NCBI GenBank assembly: GCA_049241565.1
Contig: JBMLQL010000016.1
Span: 62,001-126,000 of the forward strand
Reading direction: 5' to 3'
Source of the DNA: DZBG01 sp049241565
GTDB taxonomy: Bacteria; Bdellovibrionota; Bacteriovoracia; Bacteriovoracales; Bacteriovoracaceae
Length of the DNA: 64,000 nucleotides
Shown: positions 8,827 through 17,764 of the stretch, piece after piece
Position numbering within the stretch: the stretch's first letter is position 1
Layout of the letters: each line of letters opens with the position of its first letter
Notes under the pieces: model-generated
Seen by the model: the letters and a program-made list of their open reading frames with translations, nothing else
Database searches by the model: none
What the model was told of the DNA's origin: nothing
Position numbers and translations under genes: made by a program

Positions 8827-9816
8827 ATGAGTCACCAGTCACCGGATAATTCTGCCCTCCAAATAATGGTCTTGAATGCTCAAGATCTCTTCGTTTTTAT
8901 GGACCTTTATGAAGGGGAAAATGTTTTAAGTCTGACTGAGCAGGAATGGCAAAAACTTGGCATCTCACTTAAAGGAAATAAGTCACTTGAAAAATGCCAA
9001 GAACTGGCCCGATGTATTAGGGACAATGAAGCTGATATTGTGATGGTCTGCGAAGTCGGTGGCCCTGAATCCTTAGAAAATTTTGCCAAACATATCTTAA
9101 ATGATGAGTATGTTTCCTACTCACTTCCTTCGAACTCCGACCGAGGAATTGATCTTGGTTATCTCGTGAAAAAAGAATTGAATTATAAAATCAATTTAAA
9201 ATCTTATCGTGACCGACTTCTTCGTAGCAAAATTTATCATTATTTTTCTCGAGATGTTTTAGAACTTGCTTTAGGAGATGAAGACGAAGTGAGAATAGTT
9301 CTTCTCCTGACCCATCTGAAATCCAAACTAGATATGAAAAAAGAAGACTATGAGGGACGCAGTCGCCGTCAGGTCGAAATGCGTGGAGTTCTCGACCTCT
9401 ACCTTGAATTAAAAGAAAAATATCAGTGCCCGGTGCTGGTCGGCGGTGACTTTAATGGTAATGCCACCGAGAAAGATACTGAGCAAGAATTTGAGCAGAT
9501 CTATCACCTCACTGACCTTAAAGATGTTTGCGCTTGGGAGCAAATTCCTATCGATCAGCGAATTAGCTATTATTATTTTAATCGTTCTGGAAATCGTATT
9601 TCCCAGCAGTTAGACTATCTTTTTGTGCCCGCTGAGTGGCAACATCTCCTTGTCTCTGGCTCAGTCACCTTCCCTCACTACCGAAACCTTTCGGGCATGC
9701 CCCTTCCCCTTCCAGACGGCCAAGAAAAAAAGTCTATTCTCCCTTCGGACCATTTGCCGCTCATGGCTAAGGTTCGTCTTCCACCAAAAAACACAGGAAA
9801 GCGCTGGCCTTTTTAA
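8827..9816 (+). CDS. Endonuclease/exonuclease/phosphatase (EEP) superfamily protein
   Basis: The 329-residue protein has the EEP core: NAQDLF at the first strand, DIVMVCEVGG with the metal-binding glutamate (about residue 76), LLLTHLKSK, the GGDFNGN motif and the terminal SDHLPL motif with catalytic Asp-His. EEP enzymes cleave phosphodiester or phosphate ester bonds in nucleic acids, lipids or nucleotides; the substrate is unknown. There is no signal peptide, so it is probably cytoplasmic. No convincing ribosome site precedes the ATG and only 24 bases separate it from the divergent gene, so the start is less sure than the family. Confidence 0.82.
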   Translation: MSHQSPDNSALQIMVLNAQDLFVFMDLYEGENVLSLTEQEWQKLGISLKGNKSLEKCQELARCIRDNEADIVMVCEVGGPESLENFAKHILNDEYVSYSLPSNSDRGIDLGYLVKKELNYKINLKSYRDRLLRSKIYHYFSRDVLELALGDEDEVRIVLLLTHLKSKLDMKKEDYEGRSRRQVEMRGVLDLYLELKEKYQCPVLVGGDFNGNATEKDTEQEFEQIYHLTDLKDVCAWEQIPIDQRISYYYFNRSGNRISQQLDYLFVPAEWQHLLVSGSVTFPHYRNLSGMPLPLPDGQEKKSILPSDHLPLMAKVRLPPKNTGKRWPF

Positions 9817-9868
9817 GCGTTTATGCTAAGTTACCAAGACTTTTATATAAACCTATTAGTGAGGACTC

Positions 9869-10108
9869 ATGGCACAGGACAAAGATAAACTTGAAAACAT
9901 CCGTATCGACATTACTGACGGCTTCGCTGTTGAAAAAGCTCTTAAGAAATTTAAAAGACTTTGTGATGCTTATGGGATCGTAAAAGAATATCGCAGTCGT
10001 GAAAGCTATAAAAAGCCTTCAGTAAAAGCTAAAGAAAAAAGAGAAGATGCTGAAAAACGTCGTAAGAAAACAAATTCTAAAACTTCTCGTTTTAGCAAAA
10101 AAATCTAA
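9869..10108 (+). CDS. rpsU: Small ribosomal subunit protein bS21
   Basis: This 79-residue basic protein has the bS21 core VEKALKKFKRLCDAYGIVKE followed by YRSRESYKKPSVKAKEK and a lysine/arginine-rich tail. bS21 binds the 30S platform near the anti-Shine-Dalgarno region. GAGGACT precedes the ATG. The gene stands alone with a strong terminator 32 bases after its stop; a TATATAA box at 9844-9850 could be its -10 element. Confidence 0.92.
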   Translation: MAQDKDKLENIRIDITDGFAVEKALKKFKRLCDAYGIVKEYRSRESYKKPSVKAKEKREDAEKRRKKTNSKTSRFSKKI

Positions 10109-10140
10109 TTTTTATTTTTTAATATTAGTTCCAAAAAAAA

Positions 10141-10167
10141 GGCTCCATCAATGGAGCCTTTTTTTTT
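10141..10167 (+). terminator. Rho-independent terminator after bS21
   Basis: Eight bases GGCTCCAT pair with ATGGAGCC across a two-base loop. Eight A residues precede the stem and nine T residues follow it, so it can work in both directions. It sits between the convergent bS21 gene and the lipoprotein gene ending at 10201. Confidence 0.93.
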
Positions 10168-10200
10168 CACAATCCGTGTTCTTTTCTAACCCTTGCAATC

Positions 10201-10956
10201 CTAGCGGTTAAGACTGAGTTTTGCTTTTTTACGATCTAGATTGTAAATACCATCATTAATTTTCTTTTCTTTTGAGCTTGCAGGGATTTGCTCATTATAG
10301 TTAAGAGCAAGACTTGTTGGAACAATCGCTGGGACATAGATATCTTGCATTCTTACGTATTGAGAGACATCAGCGATAAAAGCAAATCCACTTTTCCCTT
10401 TTTCAGCACTTGTAAAAATTCCTGCGGCACCAATCAATTTATCAATAGTGAAAACTGGGAATAAATTAGCTGATCCAACGCTATTACCGATTCCATCAAA
10501 AGTTGAAAATGGAACTGCTACCCCAATGGCCACAGCTGTTTCAGATAGAGTTAAATAAAGCTGAGCACCTTTTCCGAGGGCCACAGCAATGGTTGGATTG
10601 TTTGCAATCAATGGAATCGTTCCACCATTAGGAAGTCTTGCTATTGCTGCTTGAAGATTAGTCAGTTCAGAGACGTTTACACTGATCTTTAATTGATTCT
10701 TACCTCCAAGAACAGTCATAAGTGACACTGTTCCGATAGGACTTGCATAACGAGGGTGAATAATTGGAAGCTCAACCGCTGGGAAGCTCATATTCCCGAG
10801 ATTAATATCTGCGGCAACTGACAGAAACATATCTTCATTAACGACTTGAGACTGAACCTGAACTCCAGTTACTACTTTTGGACGATTGTTTCCACATGCA
10901 GACGCGACGAGTGAGACGATCACAAGAATTGTGAGACGAGTAAGTAATGATTTCAT
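10201..10956 (-). CDS. Lipoprotein of unknown function
   Basis: The 251-residue protein starts at ATG 10956, which opens a clean lipoprotein signal MKSLLTRLTILVIVSLVASAC with lipobox VASAC; an upstream extension of the frame lacks sense as a signal. The mature part is rich in beta-prone hydrophobic and small residues (for example GKGAQLYLTLSETAVAIGVAVPF) with no recognised domain. It would be anchored to the periplasmic face of a membrane. No function is assigned. It is monocistronic and faces the bS21 terminator. Confidence 0.7.
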   Translation of the reverse strand: MKSLLTRLTILVIVSLVASACGNNRPKVVTGVQVQSQVVNEDMFLSVAADINLGNMSFPAVELPIIHPRYASPIGTVSLMTVLGGKNQLKISVNVSELTNLQAAIARLPNGGTIPLIANNPTIAVALGKGAQLYLTLSETAVAIGVAVPFSTFDGIGNSVGSANLFPVFTIDKLIGAAGIFTSAEKGKSGFAFIADVSQYVRMQDIYVPAIVPTSLALNYNEQIPASSKEKKINDGIYNLDRKKAKLSLNR

Positions 10957-11179
10957 GTTGGCCTTGTATAAGAGACGATGTCTCTTAGACTTCCCTAATC
11001 TCGTTTTTCCACTTACGTCCAGCAATCACATACGTTCAACGACAAGATTCAGAGAGCTTTTGTTTTAATGCATAGCATTGTATCAAATTTTATACATTAA
11101 TCAAGAGTCTCTTTATATTGGACATTTTAAAGGGCCAAAGGCAATCTGAGTTTGCCTATAGAATCAAAGGGTTGGATAT

Positions 11180-11836
11180 ATGAAACAGGTGAAATTTTAT
11201 TTTGATTACCTCTCTCCTTTTTCATATTTTGCGTGGAAAAATCTCGCCACGTTAAAACAAAAACATGACCTCCAGATTGATTATTACCCTACACCACTTG
11301 GCCCACTTCTCAATCATTGGGGTATTAAGGGTCCAGGTGAAGTGACACCAAAACGTGAATTTCTTTTAAAAACATGTTTAAGATATGCGGCCAAAAAAAA
11401 TTGGCCCTTCACCACACCGAAGACTCATCCCTTTAATTCTCTTTATGCTTTAAGACTTAGTCTGAAAGAAGTAGCCGAGGATATTCAACCTCAAGTGATT
11501 AAGTGCCTATGGGAAGCTGGTTGGAATGAGCGTATCGATATGGGTGAGCCGGATGAGCTCTTGGGAGCTCTGAAGAAATCTGGTCTCCCCGCAGATGAGC
11601 TCTATGAAAAAAGTTTTTCTCGAGAGGCAAAGCATGCCCTAAAAAAGAATATTGCTGAGGCCACGGAGCAAGGAATCTTTGGAGTTCCAAGCCTCATCGT
11701 TGATAATGAATTATTCTGGGGAAATGATTCCCTAGAGGATTTTGAGGCCTTCATTAAAAATGAAGATCGCTTAGACCGAGAGAAATTAATTTCACTCTTA
11801 TCAAGCACTCCTAGAGCAGCCATGCAAAGTTTATAG
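11180..11836 (+). CDS. 2-hydroxychromene-2-carboxylate isomerase-like (DsbA-fold) protein
   Basis: The 218-residue protein has the HCCA isomerase / kappa GST pattern: KFYFDYLSPFSYFAW at the N-terminus with a serine in place of the CxxC of DsbA, an inserted helical domain, and the cis-proline segment GIFGVPSLIVDNELFWGND near the C-terminus. Such proteins are glutathione-dependent isomerases or transferases; the substrate is unknown here. The next gene starts eight bases after its stop, so they are likely cotranscribed. Confidence 0.85.
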   Translation: MKQVKFYFDYLSPFSYFAWKNLATLKQKHDLQIDYYPTPLGPLLNHWGIKGPGEVTPKREFLLKTCLRYAAKKNWPFTTPKTHPFNSLYALRLSLKEVAEDIQPQVIKCLWEAGWNERIDMGEPDELLGALKKSGLPADELYEKSFSREAKHALKKNIAEATEQGIFGVPSLIVDNELFWGNDSLEDFEAFIKNEDRLDREKLISLLSSTPRAAMQSL

Positions 11837-11843
11837 GAATAAA

Positions 11844-13469
11844 ATGAATAATAAATTGATAGATTCTCTCTCTGACTACCTCATTAAGCTCATTTCTGAG
11901 ACTAATGGAATTTCCCTGGCCGATACTCTTGAGCTGGCCGTTCTTGGGGAATCTAAGGATGATCACCCACAAATAAAAAAATCAATCCTTGAATTCAGAC
12001 GCCTTGTTTATGGCTTCCAAACAGATGAAGTTGAAATCAATACTCTTCTGGCCCATCCCGTGGCCCGTGCCCTATTCATTTTCTTTAAGAAATTTCCGAA
12101 GCCTTTTATTGAGGAACATATTCACCTTACAGGTTCTTTAAATGCAGAGTTTGTTCATCCTCATCTCATGAAACTTTTGAGCGGACCTCATCGCGACAAC
12201 TATATTCAAATCATAGATAAGGTTTATGGCCTAGGGACAACAGAGAAAATCCAAACAGTAGCAGATGTAGATAATTTACTTCGTTTAAAAGAAGATGAGT
12301 ATTTCGACCGCTATTTAAAAATTCTTCTTCTGCCGAAACTCATTCTAACTTCAAAAGAAATGCATGAAAAAGCGGCCTATAGTATGGCCTCAGAGCTTTA
12401 CGGTAAGTTTAATGTGGGAAAAATCCGTCTTAAGTTTACTCTTTCTCGTGCCAATCAAACTGATGATGAGCAGATTCCTGGATTAGAATCATTAACAGAG
12501 GAAGACGTGGTCTTAGGACTCTATAATGGCTTTATGAAATTTAAGGCAGAAGTTCCTGAATTTGATTTTGTCCTCTCTCCTTGTTTTAGAAAAGAGGCGA
12601 ATTTCTATGATGCCAAAAATTATACAAACAAAAAAGATCACTTCCTTCATCAAGTCGATGCTATTTTAGAGATGCTTGAAAAACATCCTATGCTTCGTCC
12701 TTATTTGTGTGAAGTCGATACTGTGGGGAACGAAAGAGATCTCTTTAAGAAGAGTCATTTCGCAGAAATGCAGCAAGGTTTTAGAAAACTCCATTTCAAG
12801 GGTTTTGCCCTTCGCTCTCACCATGGAGAAACTTGGCATACCCTCAAGCGTGGGGTTCAGGCGGTAGATAACTCATTTAATATTTGGCATATCGATACTC
12901 TGGAGCATGGTCTTAGCTTAGGGATCAATCCGAATTATTATTTCCACTCACTCTATAAACGTATCATTCTGGCCAATGAACGTGGAGAAGGCCTGACTGT
13001 AGGTGGACCAGACTATAAAGAGTTAATGGAGATGGAATGGCGAGAACATGAAAATGTCCGCGAGAAGATTTTTAGTGGTGACCCTCTTACCAAAGAAGAG
13101 CAGCGAATTTTTGTGAAGGTAAAATTTCACACGGCCAGAGAAGTGGAACACTACCAGCACGATGTTCTTAATCGCATGATCTCAAAAAAGATCTCACTTA
13201 TTGCTCTTCCCTCTTCAAATAATAGACTGACAAATTATTTTCCAGATTTTAAAGACCACCCTTTCTCATGGTGGGAGAAGAAAGGAATTAAGCTCGGTGT
13301 GGGGACTGATAATTATATCACGCTCAATACAAATTATATTCAAGAGCTTTTGATTCTTCTTTTTACTGATCCTGAAAATTTAAAGATCACTAAACTTTTG
13401 ATGGTGGCCACGGGTGAAACAAGACGACCATTTTTAAGTCAGCTACTTTGGAAGATGAGAGATCCTTAA
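11844..13469 (+). CDS. Adenosine/AMP deaminase-family amidohydrolase
   Basis: The 541-residue protein has the metal-dependent deaminase signatures in order: EEHIHLTGSL (HxH metal ligands), LRSHHGETWH (the HxGE motif), a WHIDTLEHGLSLG segment equivalent to the RIGHG motif, LPSSNNRLTNYF equivalent to the CPxSN motif, and GVGTDNY with the catalytic aspartate. It is much longer than classical adenosine deaminase (about 330-350), with an N-terminal helical extension of about 90 residues and an insertion before the HxGE motif. Hydrolytic deamination of a purine nucleoside or nucleotide is likely. AGGAATAA precedes the ATG. Its stop overlaps the convergent gene by four bases. Confidence 0.78.
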   Translation: MNNKLIDSLSDYLIKLISETNGISLADTLELAVLGESKDDHPQIKKSILEFRRLVYGFQTDEVEINTLLAHPVARALFIFFKKFPKPFIEEHIHLTGSLNAEFVHPHLMKLLSGPHRDNYIQIIDKVYGLGTTEKIQTVADVDNLLRLKEDEYFDRYLKILLLPKLILTSKEMHEKAAYSMASELYGKFNVGKIRLKFTLSRANQTDDEQIPGLESLTEEDVVLGLYNGFMKFKAEVPEFDFVLSPCFRKEANFYDAKNYTNKKDHFLHQVDAILEMLEKHPMLRPYLCEVDTVGNERDLFKKSHFAEMQQGFRKLHFKGFALRSHHGETWHTLKRGVQAVDNSFNIWHIDTLEHGLSLGINPNYYFHSLYKRIILANERGEGLTVGGPDYKELMEMEWREHENVREKIFSGDPLTKEEQRIFVKVKFHTAREVEHYQHDVLNRMISKKISLIALPSSNNRLTNYFPDFKDHPFSWWEKKGIKLGVGTDNYITLNTNYIQELLILLFTDPENLKITKLLMVATGETRRPFLSQLLWKMRDP

Positions 13470-14311
13470 AACATCCAAGAGCCATTGAGCATGAAAAGTG
13501 AAACTGAACCTGCAAAAGGTGCACTCACTTCATTTCCACTAGGTGCTTTCTGTGGAGACTCGATGGTATTTACGCTATAAGCGATTCCAAGATCCACTGA
13601 GAGATTATCAAACTGCTGCGAAAGAGCAACTCCGGCCATGCCATAAAAAGCAGTGATAGAATTCACATCTCCAGATCTTTTGGTAATACCACTTAAATCA
13701 AGATCGCCCTTGATTAATCCCATCTCGGCGATAAATTTAGGAATCACATTCCAAAACAATCTATAATCAGGAATTCTTAACTGACCACTCACTCCAAGAG
13801 TTTGCCCAGAGAGATCTATCCCTCCAAGACTGACCGGTAGCATTCCAAGACCCAATCCAAGATCGTAATTTGATCCTTTAATATTCTGCAGACCAAAATC
13901 AGCTCTCATAACATTAGGAAGTGGGACTCCATAACTCAGGCCCACCCATTTTCTTCCTGATGGCTTACTCTCGGAGCTTACTTCAGCTGTTTGGGTCTGA
14001 CCGGCGTCGGCTTTTTTAAAGATTGCTTTTTCTAATCTATAACCTGATTGAAGAACGGTATTTTTTCTAATTTTTTTGACGAAATAAAGACAGAATTTAT
14101 CATCACATTTACGTAGTTCTGCGATGGCCATAGGTTTATTTTCTTCTTCAGGAGAAAACACCTTGAACTGATCTCCAGGATTATGACCGTCTTTAACAAC
14201 AGTAGTGAAATATTTTGGATTTTTTATTTTATAAATCATCTGGGCCCAAGTTGGCCCAGCGATAATTAAAGATAAACAGAGAACAATTTTTTTGAGATTA
14301 CTTCTTCGCAA
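13466..14311 (-). CDS. Exported outer-membrane-like protein of unknown function
   Basis: A signal peptide (KKIVLCLSLIIAGPTWAQ) precedes a small N-terminal domain of about 80 residues with two cysteines (RKCDDKFCLYF). A glycine-rich beta-strand region ends in an aromatic residue (LFMLNGSWMF), as in outer membrane barrels. The start is a TTG at 14311 inside the end of mscL, with GAGG about nine bases upstream; this gives a 14-base overlap with mscL and suggests coupling. I do not recognise the family. Confidence 0.65.
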   Translation of the reverse strand: MRRSNLKKIVLCLSLIIAGPTWAQMIYKIKNPKYFTTVVKDGHNPGDQFKVFSPEEENKPMAIAELRKCDDKFCLYFVKKIRKNTVLQSGYRLEKAIFKKADAGQTQTAEVSSESKPSGRKWVGLSYGVPLPNVMRADFGLQNIKGSNYDLGLGLGMLPVSLGGIDLSGQTLGVSGQLRIPDYRLFWNVIPKFIAEMGLIKGDLDLSGITKRSGDVNSITAFYGMAGVALSQQFDNLSVDLGIAYSVNTIESPQKAPSGNEVSAPFAGSVSLFMLNGSWMF

Positions 14312-14597
14312 CTTTTTCCTCTTTTAGGATGAACTTGGCGAACATAAAAACGACAAACGCGATGATTACAAAATCAAGTGCTGTTCCCAATACTTTCCCG
14401 TATAGGATTCCATTATAAGAGAGTTCTTTAATATTGTTAACATTGGCCGCTTCTAGGGCAGGTTTTAACACGAGGGGCATGACAAGGTCATTAACCAGGC
14501 TAGAAACAAACTCATTTAGTTTTCCACCGATAATAACCGCAATGGCCATTCCAACAACACCATAATTCTTGAGAAAATCAATAAACTCTCTAGTCAT
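14298..14597 (-). CDS. mscL: Large-conductance mechanosensitive channel MscL
   Basis: The 99-residue protein shows the MscL N-terminus EFIDFLKNYGVVGMAIAVIIG, the LVNDLVMPL segment, a short periplasmic loop and a second helix (LDFVIIAFVVFMFAKFIL). It forms a homopentameric inner-membrane channel that opens on osmotic downshock. It is shorter than the E. coli protein (136), with a reduced C-terminal bundle. Its end overlaps the next gene by 14 bases. Confidence 0.92.
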   Translation of the reverse strand: MTREFIDFLKNYGVVGMAIAVIIGGKLNEFVSSLVNDLVMPLVLKPALEAANVNNIKELSYNGILYGKVLGTALDFVIIAFVVFMFAKFILKEEKVAKK

Positions 14598-14650
14598 AAA
14601 AAAACCTCCATGTCTTTTAACGATAAAGAAAGTCTGAAAAGTTCGTCAAT

Positions 14651-15628
14651 TCAAGAATGGTATCGGTAGAGTTTTAAAAGTTCCTGACTGGTTTGATAAG
14701 GGGTGAGTTCACCGCTACGAACTTTTTCTTTAAAGGTCTCGATAGTATCTAACCCTACCTCATTGATGAAATTCTTAAGTAATGATTCTTTCACTAATTG
14801 ATCCATCCATTGAATCAATTGAGCTTGTCTTTTAGAAATAAGTTGCTGTTTTTGATTATCATAAAAATGATTAATATCGGCCCAAATGGTATCAAGCCCA
14901 CGCTTCTCTAAAGCACTACATGTGCGCACTCTTGGAGTCCATCCTTCATGACGAAGAATATGAAGGGCCTGCTCGTAATCATGGCGAGCTTTCTGAATAA
15001 GAACTTTATTGTCCCCATCGTCTTTAGTCACAACTACCATATCAACAAGCTCTAAAATACCCCGTTTGATTCCTTGAAGATCATCTCCTGAGCCCGGTTG
15101 AAGAAGCATCATGAAAAAATCACTCATCTCCGCCACACTTACTTCAGACTGCCCCACACCCACTGTCTCAATCAGAATAATGTCAAAACCAAAAGCCTCG
15201 CATAAAAGCATGGCCTCACGTGTTCGCCTGGCCACACCTCCAAGAGTTTCCCCGCTAGGACTAGGCCGAATAAAACTCATGGGATCAATGGCCAGCTCAT
15301 TCATGCGAGTTTTATCCCCCAGAATACTTCCGCCACTGACCTTACTTGTTGGATCAACGGCCAAAACCGCCACTGTATAATCTTGAGAGGTGAGAAATTT
15401 TCCAAAGCTTTCGATAAAAGTCGATTTTCCTACCCCTGGAGTTCCAGAGATACCGATGCGCTTACTCTTTCCTGTGGCAGGAAGAATTTTTTGAAGAAGT
15501 TTTTGGGCCAGATCTTGATGTTCAGGAAGTTCACTTTCGACAAGAGTGATAGCACGAGCGAGAACTGTTCTATTCTTCGTTTTAAATCCTTCTAAAAACT
15601 CATCAAGAGAAAGAGATTTTTTTTTCAC
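14651..15628 (-). CDS. meaB: Methylmalonyl-CoA mutase-associated GTPase MeaB
   Basis: MeaB is the G3E-family GTPase that gates cobalamin loading and protects methylmalonyl-CoA mutase. The P-loop SGTPGVGKST spans residues 61-70, followed by LAVDPTSKVSGGSILGDKTRM and ETVGVGQSEV, the diagnostic family segments. VVTKDDGDN occupies the base-specificity position usually seen as NKxD. It lies 12 bases downstream of mutB in the same operon, the standard arrangement. Confidence 0.95.
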   Translation of the reverse strand: MKKKSLSLDEFLEGFKTKNRTVLARAITLVESELPEHQDLAQKLLQKILPATGKSKRIGISGTPGVGKSTFIESFGKFLTSQDYTVAVLAVDPTSKVSGGSILGDKTRMNELAIDPMSFIRPSPSGETLGGVARRTREAMLLCEAFGFDIILIETVGVGQSEVSVAEMSDFFMMLLQPGSGDDLQGIKRGILELVDMVVVTKDDGDNKVLIQKARHDYEQALHILRHEGWTPRVRTCSALEKRGLDTIWADINHFYDNQKQQLISKRQAQLIQWMDQLVKESLLKNFINEVGLDTIETFKEKVRSGELTPYQTSQELLKLYRYHS

Positions 15629-15640
15629 GAAATTTATTCC

Positions 15641-17764
15641 TTAGGCCAAAAGTTTATGCAGCAAACTAATAGCCGCTTCAGAGATTACAGTTCCTGGCCC
15701 AAAAATGCCGGCCACACCCATTTGGTACAATTTTTCATAATCATTAGGCGGAATCACTCCCCCAACAGTCACAAGGATATCTTCACGTCCTAATTTTTTC
15801 AGTTCTGCTTGCAGCTCTGGTACGAGTGTCAGGTGTCCCGCGGCCAGTGAACTTACACCTACTACATGCACATCGTTTTCCACCGCTTGCCTTGCAGACT
15901 CTTCTGGAGTTTGGAAAAGTGGACCAACATCCACATCAAACCCAAGATCGGCAAAAGCCGTCGCAATCACTTTCTGACCACGATCGTGGCCATCTTGCCC
16001 CATCTTGGCGATGAGAATTCGAGGTCTGCGTCCTTCGGTCTGCATAAACTTCTCAATAAGAGTTTTGACTTCGGGAATTTTAGAATCTTTTTTTGAGGCC
16101 TCTTTCAAGTAAACTCCTTGGATCGTTCTAATCTCTGCTTGATGACGGCCATAAACTTTTTCAATGGCTTGGGTCATCTCGCCGACTGTGGCCATGGCCC
16201 TTGCTGCTTCAACCGCCAGAGCAAGAAGATTTCCTTCTCCACTCTCCGCTGCTTCTGTCATCGCCTCAAGTTTGGCTGCCACTAGTTTACCATCTCTCTG
16301 ACTTTTTAATTTGTGTAATTTTTCAATCTGGGCCTCGCGCACCGTTGAATTATCAACTTGAAGAACAGTAGGAGCATCATCACCAGTATTTTTAAATAAG
16401 TTCACTCCTACAACAGGCTGAATCCCAGCATCGATTCTTGCTTGAGTCCTTGCTGCCGCTTCTTCGATTCTCATTTTTGGGATGCCTTTGGCGATGGCCT
16501 TACTCATCCCACCTAAAGACTCTACTTCTTGAATATGTGACCACGCTTTCTCGGCCAATTCCTGGGTAAGGGTTTCAACAAAATAACTTCCTCCCCAAGG
16601 ATCAATAGATTCACAAGTATCAGTCTCTGTTTGAATAAAGATCTGAGTATTACGAGCAATACGTGCACTAAACTCACTTGGAAGGGCCAGGGCCTCATCT
16701 AGTGAATTAGTATGAAGAGATTGAGTATGCCCATGAGTAGCCGCGAAGGCTTCAATACATGTACGAGTGACGTTATTAAAAACGTCTTGAGCAGTCAGGC
16801 TCCAACCCGAAGTTTGAGAGTGAGTTCTTAGAGCGAGAGATTTATTTGATTTCGGTTTGAATTCAGAAACAATTTTTGTCCATAGGAGACGGGCCGCCCG
16901 CATCTTTGCCACTTCCATAAAATAATTCATTCCAATGGCCCAAAAAAACGAAAGTCTAGGAGCGAATTGATCCACAGGGATTCCTGCTTGAATTCCAGTA
17001 CGCAAGTACTCCCATCCATCGGCCAAAGTATAGGCCAGCTCTAAATCCGCCGTGGCCCCTGCCTCTTGCATATGGTATCCCGAAATGGAGATGCTATTAA
17101 ACTTCGGCATATGAGTTGATGTATAAGAGAAAATATCCGCAATGATTCTCATCGAAGCAGCTGGTGGAAAGATATAAGTGTTACGAACCATGAATTCTTT
17201 GAGAATATCATTTTGAATCGTTCCAGATAAAAGCTCTGGTTTGACCCCTTGCTCTTCAGCGGCCACGATATAAAGGGCCATCACAGGGAGAACCGCTCCA
17301 TTCATCGTCATTGAAACAGACATTTGGTCCAGAGGAATTCCCTGAAAAAGAACCCGCATGTCATAAATGGAATCAATCGCTACTCCGGCCATTCCCACAT
17401 CACCTTTTACACGAGGATGATCAGAATCATAACCACGGTGAGTAGCCAGATCGAAAGCAATAGAGAGACCTTTTTGTCCCTTCGCTAAATTCTCTCGGTA
17501 AAATTTATTACTCTCCTCAGCCGTTGAAAATCCTGCATACTGACGAATCGTCCAAGGACGTTGAGTATACATGGAAGCATATGGCCCTCGAATAAAAGGC
17601 GGAAGTCCAGGCATCGTCTCCGTAAGTTTTTTTAAAGGAATATCTTTTTCTGAGTAGGATGACTTTAGATCAATTCCTTCTGGAAAATTCATCAGTGTCT
17701 CAGCTTTGACACTTTCTCTTTTTGGTCTGGTCCAATTAAGTTTTGAGAAATCAACAGTACTCAT
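15641..17764 (-). CDS. mutB: Methylmalonyl-CoA mutase large (catalytic) subunit
   Basis: The enzyme interconverts methylmalonyl-CoA and succinyl-CoA with adenosylcobalamin. The 707-residue protein has the TIM-barrel substrate domain (GPYASMYTQRPWTIRQYAGF, then GLSIAFDLATHRGYDSDHPR). The C-terminal B12-binding domain has the DxHxxG cobalt-ligand motif, with Asp591, His593 and Gly596. It overlaps mutA by four bases (ATGA) and is followed by meaB. This supports propionyl-CoA or branched/odd-chain catabolism; the epimerase and propionyl-CoA carboxylase are not in this window. Confidence 0.96.
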   Translation of the reverse strand: MSTVDFSKLNWTRPKRESVKAETLMNFPEGIDLKSSYSEKDIPLKKLTETMPGLPPFIRGPYASMYTQRPWTIRQYAGFSTAEESNKFYRENLAKGQKGLSIAFDLATHRGYDSDHPRVKGDVGMAGVAIDSIYDMRVLFQGIPLDQMSVSMTMNGAVLPVMALYIVAAEEQGVKPELLSGTIQNDILKEFMVRNTYIFPPAASMRIIADIFSYTSTHMPKFNSISISGYHMQEAGATADLELAYTLADGWEYLRTGIQAGIPVDQFAPRLSFFWAIGMNYFMEVAKMRAARLLWTKIVSEFKPKSNKSLALRTHSQTSGWSLTAQDVFNNVTRTCIEAFAATHGHTQSLHTNSLDEALALPSEFSARIARNTQIFIQTETDTCESIDPWGGSYFVETLTQELAEKAWSHIQEVESLGGMSKAIAKGIPKMRIEEAAARTQARIDAGIQPVVGVNLFKNTGDDAPTVLQVDNSTVREAQIEKLHKLKSQRDGKLVAAKLEAMTEAAESGEGNLLALAVEAARAMATVGEMTQAIEKVYGRHQAEIRTIQGVYLKEASKKDSKIPEVKTLIEKFMQTEGRRPRILIAKMGQDGHDRGQKVIATAFADLGFDVDVGPLFQTPEESARQAVENDVHVVGVSSLAAGHLTLVPELQAELKKLGREDILVTVGGVIPPNDYEKLYQMGVAGIFGPGTVISEAAISLLHKLLA

